The notes under the pieces were generated by a model. That model saw nothing but the letters and a program-made list of their open reading frames with translations. It had not been told where the DNA came from and did not search any database. 64,000 nt of DNA from Streptomyces aurantiacus. Lineage in GTDB: Bacteria > Actinomycetota > Actinomycetes > Streptomycetales > Streptomycetaceae. The translations under genes were made by a program, and so were the position numbers. Where the stretch lies: the NCBI RefSeq assembly GCF_027107535.1, contig NZ_CP114283.1, positions 6,262,001-6,326,000 of the forward strand, in the 5' to 3' direction. Of the stretch, positions 33,169 through 40,915 are shown piece by piece (the stretch's first letter is position 1; every line of letters starts with the position of its first letter).

Positions 33169-34593
33169 GTGGGACGTGCACGGCTGTTCGCGCTGTTCTC
33201 CCTGCTCACACTGACCGGCTTCATCACGACGCTCGACAACACGGTCATCAACGTGGCCCTGCCGACCGTGCAGCGCGAACTGGGTCTGACGGTCCCGGAC
33301 CTGGAGTGGGTGGCCGCCAGCTACGTGCTCAGTTTCGGAGCGCTGCTGCTGCCCGGCGGACGGCTGACCGATCTGTGCGGACGCAGATCCGTACTGGCCG
33401 CCGGGATCGTCGTCTTCACGGCCGCGTCGGCGGCGTGTGCCCTCGCGGACAGCGGGAGCACGCTGATCGCGGCCCGTACGGTGCAGGGGGTCGGGGCGGC
33501 GCTGGTCATCCCGGCCTCGCTCGCCGTCATCGCGGTCGACCTGCCCGCCCGGCTGCGCTCGACGGCCGTCGGCCTGTGGACGGCGGCCCTGGCCGTGGCG
33601 CTGGCGCTGGGCCCGGTGGTGGGCGGCTTCGTCACGCAACGGTGGGGCTGGGGCTGGGTGTTCGCCCTCAACGTCCCCTTCGGGCTGCTCGCCCTGCTGC
33701 TGATGCCGGCCGTGCCCGCCCGGTCGGCCGCCCGCCGCGGCGGACTGGACGTGCCCGGCGTGGTGCTGTCGGTGCTCGCGCTGTATCTGCTCACGTACGG
33801 CCTCGTGCGCGGCCAGGAACACGGCTTCGGCACCGCGCCCGTACCGCTGTGCCTGGGTGTTTCGGCGGTCGCCGCCTGCGCGTTCGTCGTCGTGGAGACC
33901 CGGACCGCGCGGCCTCTGGTCGAACTGGGGCTGCTGCGCGACCGGTTCCTCACCGGCGGGATCGTCGCACAGATGCTGTGGGGCATCGGCGTCAACGGAG
34001 TGTTCTTCTTCACGGCTCTCTATCTCCAGCGGGTGCTCGACTTCTCGCCGACCGGGGCCGGTCTCGCCTTCCTGCCACTGGCGGGCGCGCTGCTCCTGGG
34101 GACGCCGGTGGCCGAACGGGCGGCGCACGCGCTGGGAGCCCACGTCTCGATCGCGGCGGGGCTCGGCCTGGTGGCGGTCGGACTCCTGTACGTCTCGGGG
34201 ACGGGCGCGGGCGCAGGCTTCTGGGACCTGCAGCCGGGGCTGCTGCTGATCGGCTGGGGTTCCGCGTTCACCACTCCCCTGACGGTGCGCTCCCTGCTGC
34301 GGGTCCCGGAGGCCGGGATGGGGATGGCGACGGGCCTGGTGAGCGCGGCGCGCGAGGTCTCCGGGGTCTTCGGGGTGGTCCTGGTGGGCGTGGTCCTCAC
34401 CCGGCGCGAGAGCGCCGAGCTGCGGTCCGGCGCCCACCCGCGCGACGCGTTCCTGGAGGGATACGACCTGGGCCTGCGGATCGCGGCCTGCTGTGTACTG
34501 GCGGGCGCGCTCGTGACGTTGCTGACGCTGCGCCGCCGTGGACGTCATCGGCGGGTCGTGGCGCGGTCGAGGACTCCGGTTGTCATGAAGTGA
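33169..34593 (+). CDS. MFS exporter (DHA2/EmrB-QacA type)
   Basis: A 474-residue transporter with about 14 membrane segments. It begins ALFSLLTLTGFITTLDNTVINVALPTVQREL, the motif D1 of 14-segment drug-proton antiporters. Motif A is GRLTDLCGRRSVL and motif C is ALGPVVGGFVTQRWGWGWVFALN. It is divergent from the FAAL-PKS operon and may export its product or an intermediate. GTG 33169 is chosen because GGAAGGAG lies about six bases upstream; an earlier in-frame GTG lacks this. Substrate is inferred from context only. Confidence 0.88.
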   Translation: MGRARLFALFSLLTLTGFITTLDNTVINVALPTVQRELGLTVPDLEWVAASYVLSFGALLLPGGRLTDLCGRRSVLAAGIVVFTAASAACALADSGSTLIAARTVQGVGAALVIPASLAVIAVDLPARLRSTAVGLWTAALAVALALGPVVGGFVTQRWGWGWVFALNVPFGLLALLLMPAVPARSAARRGGLDVPGVVLSVLALYLLTYGLVRGQEHGFGTAPVPLCLGVSAVAACAFVVVETRTARPLVELGLLRDRFLTGGIVAQMLWGIGVNGVFFFTALYLQRVLDFSPTGAGLAFLPLAGALLLGTPVAERAAHALGAHVSIAAGLGLVAVGLLYVSGTGAGAGFWDLQPGLLLIGWGSAFTTPLTVRSLLRVPEAGMGMATGLVSAAREVSGVFGVVLVGVVLTRRESAELRSGAHPRDAFLEGYDLGLRIAACCVLAGALVTLLTLRRRGRHRRVVARSRTPVVMK

Positions 34594-34695
34594 CAAGGCC
34601 CCCGTGCACCTCTGTCAGCCGCCGCCGAAGCTGGGCAGAATCCGTGCGGGTAACGTCATTGTGCCCCACATCCCGTTCGCAGAAGGAGCCGCTGC

Positions 34696-35943
34696 GTGAA
34701 CGGATTCCGCATGCTGGAGAGCGAGGCCAGGAACACGGCCGTCGCCGTCGAGGCGGTGGACGGCCCGTTCAAGGCGTTCCCGTCGGGCCTGCACGACCAC
34801 CTCAGACCCTTCTTCGCGGACATCACCGAAGAGGTCGTGGGCGCGATCAGAACCGAGATCCCGGAGTACGCACGGCCGACGGACGACACGTACATGCAGG
34901 TCGTGCATCAGGGCGTGGAGCACGCGCTGCAGGGGTTCCTGGAGCGGATGGCCAAGCCCGACACCGACTGGGAACCGGTGAAGGCCACGTACCAGCGCAT
35001 CGGCCGTGGCGAGGCGGACGAGGGGCGCAGTCTCGACGCGTTCCAGTCGGCCCTGCGTCTCGGCGCGCGGGTGACCTGGCGTCGGATCAACGCCCTGGTC
35101 GACGCCGACCTGCTGCCCCGTCATGTGCTGGCCGCTTTCGGGGAGGCGCTGTTCCTGCACCTGGACGAGATGGCGGCCGCGACGACGACCGGGTACACGG
35201 AGGCCCGGCTGCACGCGGCCGGCGAACTGCAGCAACGACGGACACGGCTGATCGATCTGCTGATCGTGGATCCGCCCGCGTCGGTCGCGGCCATCACCGA
35301 CCTCGCGCACGCGGCGCAGTGGCCCGTGCCCCGCTCGCTGGCCGTGGTCGCCGTCGACCACGGGGCGCGGGCCGCGGGGCCGCCGCCCATCGTGCCGCCG
35401 GAGTTCCTGGCACGTTTCGACGTGCAGCCCGCCGTACTGGTGGTGCCCGATCCGGAGGGCCCCGGGCGGGCCCGTGCCGTCGCGGGGGCCTTGCAGGGGT
35501 TACGGGCCGCCATGGGGCCGAGCGTCGCACTCCAGGAGGGGGCGAGATCGTTGCGGTGGGCCGGCGAGGCACTGGACCTGGCCCGTCGGGGGGTGCTGCC
35601 CGACACGGAGATCGTGCGCTGCCGGGACCACCTGGCCACGCTGCTCCTGTTCCGCGACGAGGCCCTGGTGGAGGCGATGGCCGAACGGCATCTGCGCCCC
35701 CTGGACGGCGTCCGGCTGCCGCAGCGCGAACGCCTCGCGGAGACGCTGCTGAGCTGGCTCCAGTGCGGCCACAACGCGAGCGAGGTCGCCGCGCGTCTCG
35801 CCGTCCACCCTCAGACGGTCCGCTACCGCATGCGTCAGCTCGACGAACTGTTCGGGGACCGGCTCCACGACCCGACCGCGCAGTTCGAGATGCAGCTGGC
35901 CCTGCGCGCGCTCAACCTCCGGCGGGGCGCACCCGCACGGTGA
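34696..35943 (+). CDS. PucR/CdaR-type transcriptional regulator with a TTA codon
   Basis: A 415-residue regulator. The C-terminus is the PucR-type helix-turn-helix: LLSWLQCGHNASEVAARLAVHPQTVRYRMRQLDELFGDRLHDP. The middle contains a GGDEF-like or CdaR sensor segment of unclear fold. The N-terminal 160 residues (RPFFADITEEVVGAIRTEIPEYARP and ALRLGARVTWRRI) are the RsbRD-like helical domain seen in Streptomyces PucR proteins. Codon 269 is TTA (35500-35502), so full-length protein needs the bldA tRNA. It lies 102 bases after the exporter and probably controls the FAAL-PKS locus. GTG 34696 has AAGGAG upstream. Confidence 0.88.
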   Translation: MNGFRMLESEARNTAVAVEAVDGPFKAFPSGLHDHLRPFFADITEEVVGAIRTEIPEYARPTDDTYMQVVHQGVEHALQGFLERMAKPDTDWEPVKATYQRIGRGEADEGRSLDAFQSALRLGARVTWRRINALVDADLLPRHVLAAFGEALFLHLDEMAAATTTGYTEARLHAAGELQQRRTRLIDLLIVDPPASVAAITDLAHAAQWPVPRSLAVVAVDHGARAAGPPPIVPPEFLARFDVQPAVLVVPDPEGPGRARAVAGALQGLRAAMGPSVALQEGARSLRWAGEALDLARRGVLPDTEIVRCRDHLATLLLFRDEALVEAMAERHLRPLDGVRLPQRERLAETLLSWLQCGHNASEVAARLAVHPQTVRYRMRQLDELFGDRLHDPTAQFEMQLALRALNLRRGAPAR

Positions 35944-35946
35944 CGG

Positions 35947-36429
35947 TCACAGGGCCTGCCCGAGGGTGAGCGTGCGCGGGCCGAAGCCGTGACGCTCGTA
36001 GAACCGGATCGCGTCCTCGTTCGCCGCGTAGGCCGTCACCTCCGCCTGCCCGGCGCCCTGTTCCCGTGCCCAGTCGAGAAAGGCGGCCAGCAGCCGCGCT
36101 CCGGTCCGGGTGCCGCGACGCTCCGGGCGCACGTACAGGCCGAGCAGGGTGGCGACCTTCACGGGCCGCACCGCGGAACCCTCCGCGACCGCGCCCGCGA
36201 GATGGGCCACGACCTCTCCGTCGCGCTCGGCCACGAGCAGCAGCCGTGCCGGGTCGTCGAGCCCCGAGGCGAAGCGCTCCGCGCCGTGCGCGAGCGGCCA
36301 GCCGATGTCGACCGTGGCGTCGCGGGTGCCCGCGTCCTCGGCGAACAGGGCCGCGCTGGAGGCGACGAGCGCCGGGACGTCGTCGGCGCGGGCCCTGCGG
36401 ACCACCGGCCGGTCGTGGAGATCACTCAT
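35947..36429 (-). CDS. GNAT-family N-acetyltransferase
   Basis: A 160-residue acetyl-CoA-dependent acetyltransferase. The acetyl-CoA loop is LLGLYVRPERRGTRTGARLLAAF (R/Q-x-x-G-x-G/A) and the C-terminal motif is ANEDAIRFYERHGFGPRTL. The acceptor is unknown. ATG 36429 fits the family start (VVRRARADDVPALVA). Its 5' end lies 46 bases from a TGGACA operator, so the TetR protein further along may affect it. Confidence 0.87.
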   Translation of the reverse strand: MSDLHDRPVVRRARADDVPALVASSAALFAEDAGTRDATVDIGWPLAHGAERFASGLDDPARLLLVAERDGEVVAHLAGAVAEGSAVRPVKVATLLGLYVRPERRGTRTGARLLAAFLDWAREQGAGQAEVTAYAANEDAIRFYERHGFGPRTLTLGQAL

Positions 36430-36474
36430 GGGACAGGACGTTAACGGCCGGGTCCGACAACGGCCGTCACTTCC

Positions 36475-36509
36475 TGGACAGCTGTCCATGTACAGTGGAC
36501 ACCTGTCCA
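36475..36509. promoter_or_regulatory. two TetR operators TGGACA-N2-TGTCCA
   Basis: TGGACAGCTGTCCA (36475-36488, perfect) and TGGACACCTGTCCA (36496-36509) are 21 bases apart, two helical turns. They lie upstream of the DUF1304-TetR operon, in the gap shared with the divergent GNAT gene. Confidence 0.75.
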
Positions 36510-36539
36510 ATAAGTTGGTTCTCCGAAGGAGCTCGTCCC

Positions 36540-36902
36540 GTGCAGACTCTCGCGAACGTGCTGGTCGGCCTCGTCGCCGCGCTGCACGCGTACATCCTGG
36601 TTCTGGAGATGTTCCTGTGGGAGAAGAAGCCGGGGCGCGGACTGCACGGGTTCGACCCCGAGATGGCGCGGGCCACCGCCCCGCTCGCCGCCAACCAGGG
36701 GCTCTACAACGGCTTTCTGGCGGCCGGCCTCGTCTGGGGCCTGGTCGCCGACGACCCGACCGGCTTCGGCGCCCAGGTCTTCTTCCTGGTGTGCGTGATC
36801 GTCGCGGGTGTGTACGGGACGGTCACCGCGAACCGCCGCATCCTGTTCGCGCAGGCCCTGCCCGGCGCCCTCGCCCTCGCCGCCGTCCTCGTCGCCCGGT
36901 GA
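36540..36902 (+). CDS. DUF1304 small membrane protein
   Basis: A 120-residue protein with four hydrophobic segments: LANVLVGLVAALHAYILVLEMF, then LYNGFLAAGLVWGLVA, VFFLVCVIVAGVYGTVTA and ALPGALALAAVLVA. The segment MFLWEKKPGRGLHGFDPE is typical of DUF1304. Function unknown. GTG 36540 follows GAAGGAG. Its TGA overlaps the GTG of the TetR gene (GTGA), so the two are co-translated and the TetR protein probably represses this gene through the TGGACA sites. Confidence 0.87.
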   Translation: MQTLANVLVGLVAALHAYILVLEMFLWEKKPGRGLHGFDPEMARATAPLAANQGLYNGFLAAGLVWGLVADDPTGFGAQVFFLVCVIVAGVYGTVTANRRILFAQALPGALALAAVLVAR

Positions 36903-37465
36903 CGCCCGACCCGCGAGCCGAACGCACCCGGGCCAAGCTGCGCCGGGCCCTTCTCGACGAGTGCGCCCGGCGCCCGTTCGCGGAGGTCGGCGTCGCGGCG
37001 CTGGTGCGCGCGGCCGGGGTCGGCCGGGCCACGTTCTATCTGCACTACGCCGACCTGGAGGCGCTGGCCGTCGACGCCTGCGCCGATGTCGTACGCGACG
37101 CGGTGGACGCCCTGCACGCATGGCGGGGCAGGCCCGACCCCAGGTCGGCGCCGGACGCCCTGCTCGTGTTCTTCACGGGCCTGGCCCCGCACGCCCCGCT
37201 GTACCGCGCCCTGTTGCGTCCGGGCGGCGGCGGCCCGCTCGGCCGTGTCCTCCACCAGGACCTGCGGGCCCGCAGCCTCACCGAACGCGAACTCGTCGGG
37301 GCGCCGGAGGCCCCCCTCGTCGCCTCCGCCGTCGCGGCGACCTTCGCGGGCGTCCTCGCCGACTGGCTGCACGGGCTCGTCGAGGGCACACCCGAGGAGA
37401 TCGCCCACAAGGTGTGGCGCCTGCTCGTGGGCCTGCACGCGGTCCGGTGGGACGTCACCGGGTAG
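36899..37465 (+). CDS. TetR-family regulator
   Basis: A 188-residue repressor. The helix-turn-helix covers RTRAKLRRALLDECARRPFAEVGVAALVRAAGVGRATFYLHYADLE. The C-terminal part, with LLRPGGGGPLGRVLHQDL and FAGVLADWLHGLVEGTPEEI, is a TetR_C_33-like ligand domain. GTG 36899 overlaps the DUF1304 stop by four bases. It is likely autoregulated through the two TGGACA palindromes before the operon. Ligand unknown; a membrane-active compound would fit the small membrane partner. Confidence 0.88.
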   Translation: MTPDPRAERTRAKLRRALLDECARRPFAEVGVAALVRAAGVGRATFYLHYADLEALAVDACADVVRDAVDALHAWRGRPDPRSAPDALLVFFTGLAPHAPLYRALLRPGGGGPLGRVLHQDLRARSLTERELVGAPEAPLVASAVAATFAGVLADWLHGLVEGTPEEIAHKVWRLLVGLHAVRWDVTG

Positions 37466-37575
37466 CAGGCCGGGCGCCGGGGACGTCCGGGCTCCGGGGT
37501 CGTCCCGCCCCTCCCCCACCCGCAGCCGCCTCCACTCCGCCGAGCGGGCGGACGCCGTCCTCCCGCCCCGGCCGT

Positions 37576-38610
37576 TCAGCCCTGCTGTCCGGCCTGGAAC
37601 GTACGCCGGTACGTCTGCGGTGCCACCCCGATCGACGCGTGCAGGTGCTGCCGCAGCGAGGCGCCCGTGGCGAACCCGACCTCACCGGCGATCTGGTCCA
37701 CCGGCAGATCGCTGGATTCGAGCAACTGCCGTGCCCGGACGACCCGTTGCTGAATGAGCCAGCGGCCGGGGCTCATCCCGACCTCGTCATTGAAGCGACG
37801 GGCGAAGGTGCGCAGGCTCATCCGGGCGTGGCCGGCGAGCGCGGCCAGGGTCAGCGGCTCACCGAGTCGTTGCAGCGCCCAGTGCCGGGTGGCCGCGGTG
37901 CTCGTCGCCGTGGGCTCGGGCACGGGCTGCTCGATGTACTGCGCCTGGCCGCCGTCGCGCCAGGGCGGTACCACGCAGGACCGCGCCACCCGGTTGGCCA
38001 GTTCGGTGCCGTGGTCCTTGCGCACGAGGTGCAGGCACACGTCGACGCCGGACGCGGCCCCGGCCGAGGTGAGGAGGGAGTCCTCGTCGACGAACAGCAC
38101 GTCTGCGTCCAGTTCGACGTCCGGGAACATCTGCCGGAAGAGCCCGGCCAGTTGCCAGTGCGTCGTGGCCCGGCGGCCGGCCAGCATCCCGGCCGCCGCC
38201 AGCACGAAGGCGCCCGTGCAGATCGAGACGATGCGGGCGTCCGACCCGATGGCCCTGAGCGCGTCGGCCACCGCGTCGGGGAGGTCGGCGCTGAGGTTCG
38301 CCAGCGCGAAGGGCGGAATGACCACGGTGTCGGCCGTACGCAGCACGTCGGGGCCGTGCTCGACGGTGATCGAGAAGTCCGAGCTGCTGCGCACCGGCTG
38401 CCCGTCGACGGTGCAGGTCAGCACCTCGTAGCGCCCCTCGGCCGAGCCGAAGACCCGGTTCGGGATGCCGAGCTCGAAGGGGTAGACCCCGTCCAGGGCC
38501 AGCACGACCACTCTTTCCACGTGTCCGTCGTACTCCCGGGGCCCCGGCCGTCCGGAGCCCTCGGGGTGCCCGGAGGGTTCGGGGCGCTCTCCGCATTGCG
38601 TCTGCAGCAT
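37576..38610 (-). CDS. GlxA-type regulator (DJ-1/PfpI domain plus AraC HTH)
   Basis: A 344-residue regulator. A DJ-1/PfpI-like amidotransferase-fold domain comes first (ERVVVLALDGVYPFELGIPNRVFG; elbow VSICTGAFVLAAAGMLAGRRATTHW). The AraC-type helix-turn-helix pair ends with IAGEVGFATGASLRQHLHASIGVAPQTYRRTF. GlxA-type proteins sense small molecules and control amine, sugar or stress genes. ATG 38610 has AGGA at good distance; an internal GTG at HVERVVV is possible. Divergent from the quinone-oxidoreductase gene across palindromes, which it probably controls. Confidence 0.88.
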   Translation of the reverse strand: MLQTQCGERPEPSGHPEGSGRPGPREYDGHVERVVVLALDGVYPFELGIPNRVFGSAEGRYEVLTCTVDGQPVRSSSDFSITVEHGPDVLRTADTVVIPPFALANLSADLPDAVADALRAIGSDARIVSICTGAFVLAAAGMLAGRRATTHWQLAGLFRQMFPDVELDADVLFVDEDSLLTSAGAASGVDVCLHLVRKDHGTELANRVARSCVVPPWRDGGQAQYIEQPVPEPTATSTAATRHWALQRLGEPLTLAALAGHARMSLRTFARRFNDEVGMSPGRWLIQQRVVRARQLLESSDLPVDQIAGEVGFATGASLRQHLHASIGVAPQTYRRTFQAGQQG

Positions 38611-38646
38611 GGCACGATCCTATCGAACAATGGCAATCGTGCCATT
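38609..38646. promoter_or_regulatory. nested inverted repeats between GlxA-type regulator and reductase
   Basis: AATGGCA-ATCG-TGCCATT (38629-38646) is a perfect palindrome. The outer repeat ATGGCACGAT (38609-38618) and ATCGTGCCAT (38636-38645) reuses its right half and overlaps the regulator's ATG. Probable operator for autoregulation and control of the divergent reductase. Confidence 0.65.
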
Positions 38647-38680
38647 TTCTCGGCCGGCGGAGCCGGGCAGGCTGGAGCCC

Positions 38681-39631
38681 ATGAGTACTGCGAACACGAT
38701 GCGCGCGATCAGTCAGGACGTCCTCGGCGGTCCCGAGGTCCTCAAGGAAGTGGAGCTGGAGATCCCGAGGCCGGGTCCGAGCGAGGTGCTGGTCCGGGTG
38801 CACGCGGCCGGCCTCAACCCGACGGACTGGAAGCACCGGGCGAGCGGCCTGTTCCTCGGGCAGCCGCCGTTCGTCCTGGGCTGGGACGTCTCCGGCGTGG
38901 TCGAGGCCGTCGGTCTCGGTGTCACCCTCCACGAGCCGGGCGACGAGGTCTTCGGCATGCTGCCGTACCCGCACGGCGTCGGAGCGCACGCCGAGTACGT
39001 CACCGGGCCCGCGCGGGCCTTCGCCCGCAAGCCGTCCGAGGTGGACCACACCCAGGCGGGCGCCCTCCCGCTCGCCGCGCTGACCGCCTGGCAGGCGCTG
39101 GTCGACACGGCGGACGTCCGCCGCGGCCAGCGGGTTCTGATCCACGCCGCGGCGGGCGGCGTGGGGCACCTGGCCGTGCAGATCGCCAAGGAGCGGGGGG
39201 CCTACGTGATCGGAACGGCCAGCTCCGGAAAGCACGACTACCTGCGCGGGCTGGGCGCCGACGAGCTCATCGACTACCGGGAGACCGATTTCGCCGAGGT
39301 CGTGCGTGACGTCGATGTCGTCCTGGACACGGTCGGGGGCGACTACCGCTCACGTTCGCTGCGGACGCTGCGCGCGGGTGGACTGCTGGTGTCGATCCTG
39401 CCGTCCGGGTCCCCGGAGCTCGCCGAGGAGGCGAAGGGGCTCGGCGTGCGGGCGGTGGAGATGCTCGTGGAGGCCGACCAGGCCGCGATGAGCGCGATCG
39501 CCGGACTCGTCGCCGCGGGACGGCTTCGCGCCACGGTCGCCGAGGTGTTCCCGCTGGCCGAGGCCGCGAAGGCGCACGCACTGGGCGACACCGGGCGGAC
39601 CGTCGGGAAGCTCGTTCTTCAGGTTCGGTAG
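38681..39631 (+). CDS. NADP-dependent quinone oxidoreductase-like protein
   Basis: A 316-residue medium-chain reductase of the zeta-crystallin/QOR group, without zinc ligands. The GroES-like start is VLVRVHAAGLNPTDWKHRASG, the nucleotide motif is VLIHAAAGGVGHLAVQIAKERGAYVIGTASS, and the end LAEAAKAHALGDTGRTVGKLVLQV is typical. It would reduce quinones or enones with NADPH. ATG 38681 follows GGAG. It sits divergent from the GlxA-type regulator, so it is probably induced by that regulator's ligand. Confidence 0.88.
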   Translation: MSTANTMRAISQDVLGGPEVLKEVELEIPRPGPSEVLVRVHAAGLNPTDWKHRASGLFLGQPPFVLGWDVSGVVEAVGLGVTLHEPGDEVFGMLPYPHGVGAHAEYVTGPARAFARKPSEVDHTQAGALPLAALTAWQALVDTADVRRGQRVLIHAAAGGVGHLAVQIAKERGAYVIGTASSGKHDYLRGLGADELIDYRETDFAEVVRDVDVVLDTVGGDYRSRSLRTLRAGGLLVSILPSGSPELAEEAKGLGVRAVEMLVEADQAAMSAIAGLVAAGRLRATVAEVFPLAEAAKAHALGDTGRTVGKLVLQVR

Positions 39632-39764
39632 GGCCGCGCGGGGCGCGGGGTGACAGTGGAGGGCGACCGGCGGGCCGTTGTGGCCGGCCGCCGTCCACCC
39701 GCGGCGCCGCGTGACGCCGCGCCCCCGCGCCCCTCAGGGGCTCGCCGCCGCGAGCCCGGTCGTC

Positions 39765-40874
39765 TCAGGAGAACGTGAGCACGGGCTTGATGGCCTTGCC
39801 CGCGGCCATGTCCTGGACGGCCTGGCCGATGTCCTCGAACGCGTAGGTGCTGATCAGCCTCTCCAGCGGCAGCCGGCCCTCGCGGACCAGCCTCACCAGG
39901 GCCGGGATCGCCGCCTGGGTCTCCTGGTCGCCGAGCGTCAGGCCCACCAGCCGTTTGCCGCCGAGCATTCCGTTGACGTCCAGAGCGACCTCGGACCCGA
40001 AGGGCGGGGCGCCGACGATCACGGCCGTACCGCGAGCGGCCAGTGCGTCCACTCCCTTGCGGAGGACCATGACGCTGCCCGTGGTCTCGACGACCCCGTC
40101 GGCCCCGGCCCCGCCCGTGATCAGCCCGACTGCCTCGACGATGTCCGCCTCATTGGCGTTCACCGTGTGTGTGGCGCCCAACTCCTTGGCCAGCACGAGC
40201 CGTTCGGCCACCTTGTCGACGGCGATCACCGTGGTCGCGGGCGTCAGCGCCGCGGCCATCACCGCCGACAGGCCGACCGCGCCGGCGCCGAGGATCACGA
40301 GCGTGTCCCCCGTGCGGGGTTCCAGGACGTTCCACACGGCGCCGACACCGGTCTGCACTCCGCAGCCCAGGGGCGCGAGGGACTCCAGCGGCAGATCCCT
40401 GTCGACCTTGACGAGACTGCGCTCGTCCACCAACGCCCGCTCGGCGAAGGAGGACTGGCCGAAGAAGTGGCCGCCCAGCGGCACTCCGTCGCGGCTGATG
40501 GTGGCGGAGCCGTCCGCGCGGCGGCCGCCGAGGAGGTTCAGCGGCAGCCAGGTGGCGCAGTACGCCGGGTGGCCGTCGCGGCAGTTGCGGCACGAGCCGC
40601 AGGACGTGAAGGACAGGACGACGTGGTCACCGGGCTCCACACCGGTGACGTCCGGTCCGACGGCCTCGACGATCCCCGCCCCCTCGTGTCCGAGGACGCC
40701 GGGCAGCGGGAAGGGCAGGCCGCCGCTCGCGACCCCGAGGTCGGTGTGACACAGACCGGCGGCCACGATGCGGACCAGGGCCTCATGCGCGCGGGGCTCG
40801 TCGAGTTCGACGTCGGCGAGGGTGAAGGGTGCTCCCCCGGACTCGACCACGGCCGCGCGAGTGGTGGTGGACAT
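39765..40874 (-). CDS. zinc-dependent aryl/long-chain alcohol dehydrogenase
   Basis: A 369-residue zinc alcohol dehydrogenase. The catalytic zinc ligands are in AAGLCHTD (Cys) and LGHEGAGIVE (His), plus Cys in LGCGVQTG. The structural zinc loop is SCGSCRNCRDGHPAYC. The cofactor motif is VILGAGAVGLSAVMAA and then IAVDKV, so NAD is likely. It resembles benzyl-alcohol and mycothiol-linked dehydrogenases. ATG 40874 follows AGGGAG, 41 bases after the aldehyde dehydrogenase stop. The pair could oxidise an alcohol to the acid in two steps under MarR control. Confidence 0.9.
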   Translation of the reverse strand: MSTTTRAAVVESGGAPFTLADVELDEPRAHEALVRIVAAGLCHTDLGVASGGLPFPLPGVLGHEGAGIVEAVGPDVTGVEPGDHVVLSFTSCGSCRNCRDGHPAYCATWLPLNLLGGRRADGSATISRDGVPLGGHFFGQSSFAERALVDERSLVKVDRDLPLESLAPLGCGVQTGVGAVWNVLEPRTGDTLVILGAGAVGLSAVMAAALTPATTVIAVDKVAERLVLAKELGATHTVNANEADIVEAVGLITGGAGADGVVETTGSVMVLRKGVDALAARGTAVIVGAPPFGSEVALDVNGMLGGKRLVGLTLGDQETQAAIPALVRLVREGRLPLERLISTYAFEDIGQAVQDMAAGKAIKPVLTFS

Positions 40875-40915
40875 GCTGCGAACTCCCTGAATCGATGGTG
40901 GACCTGCGGGGCCGC

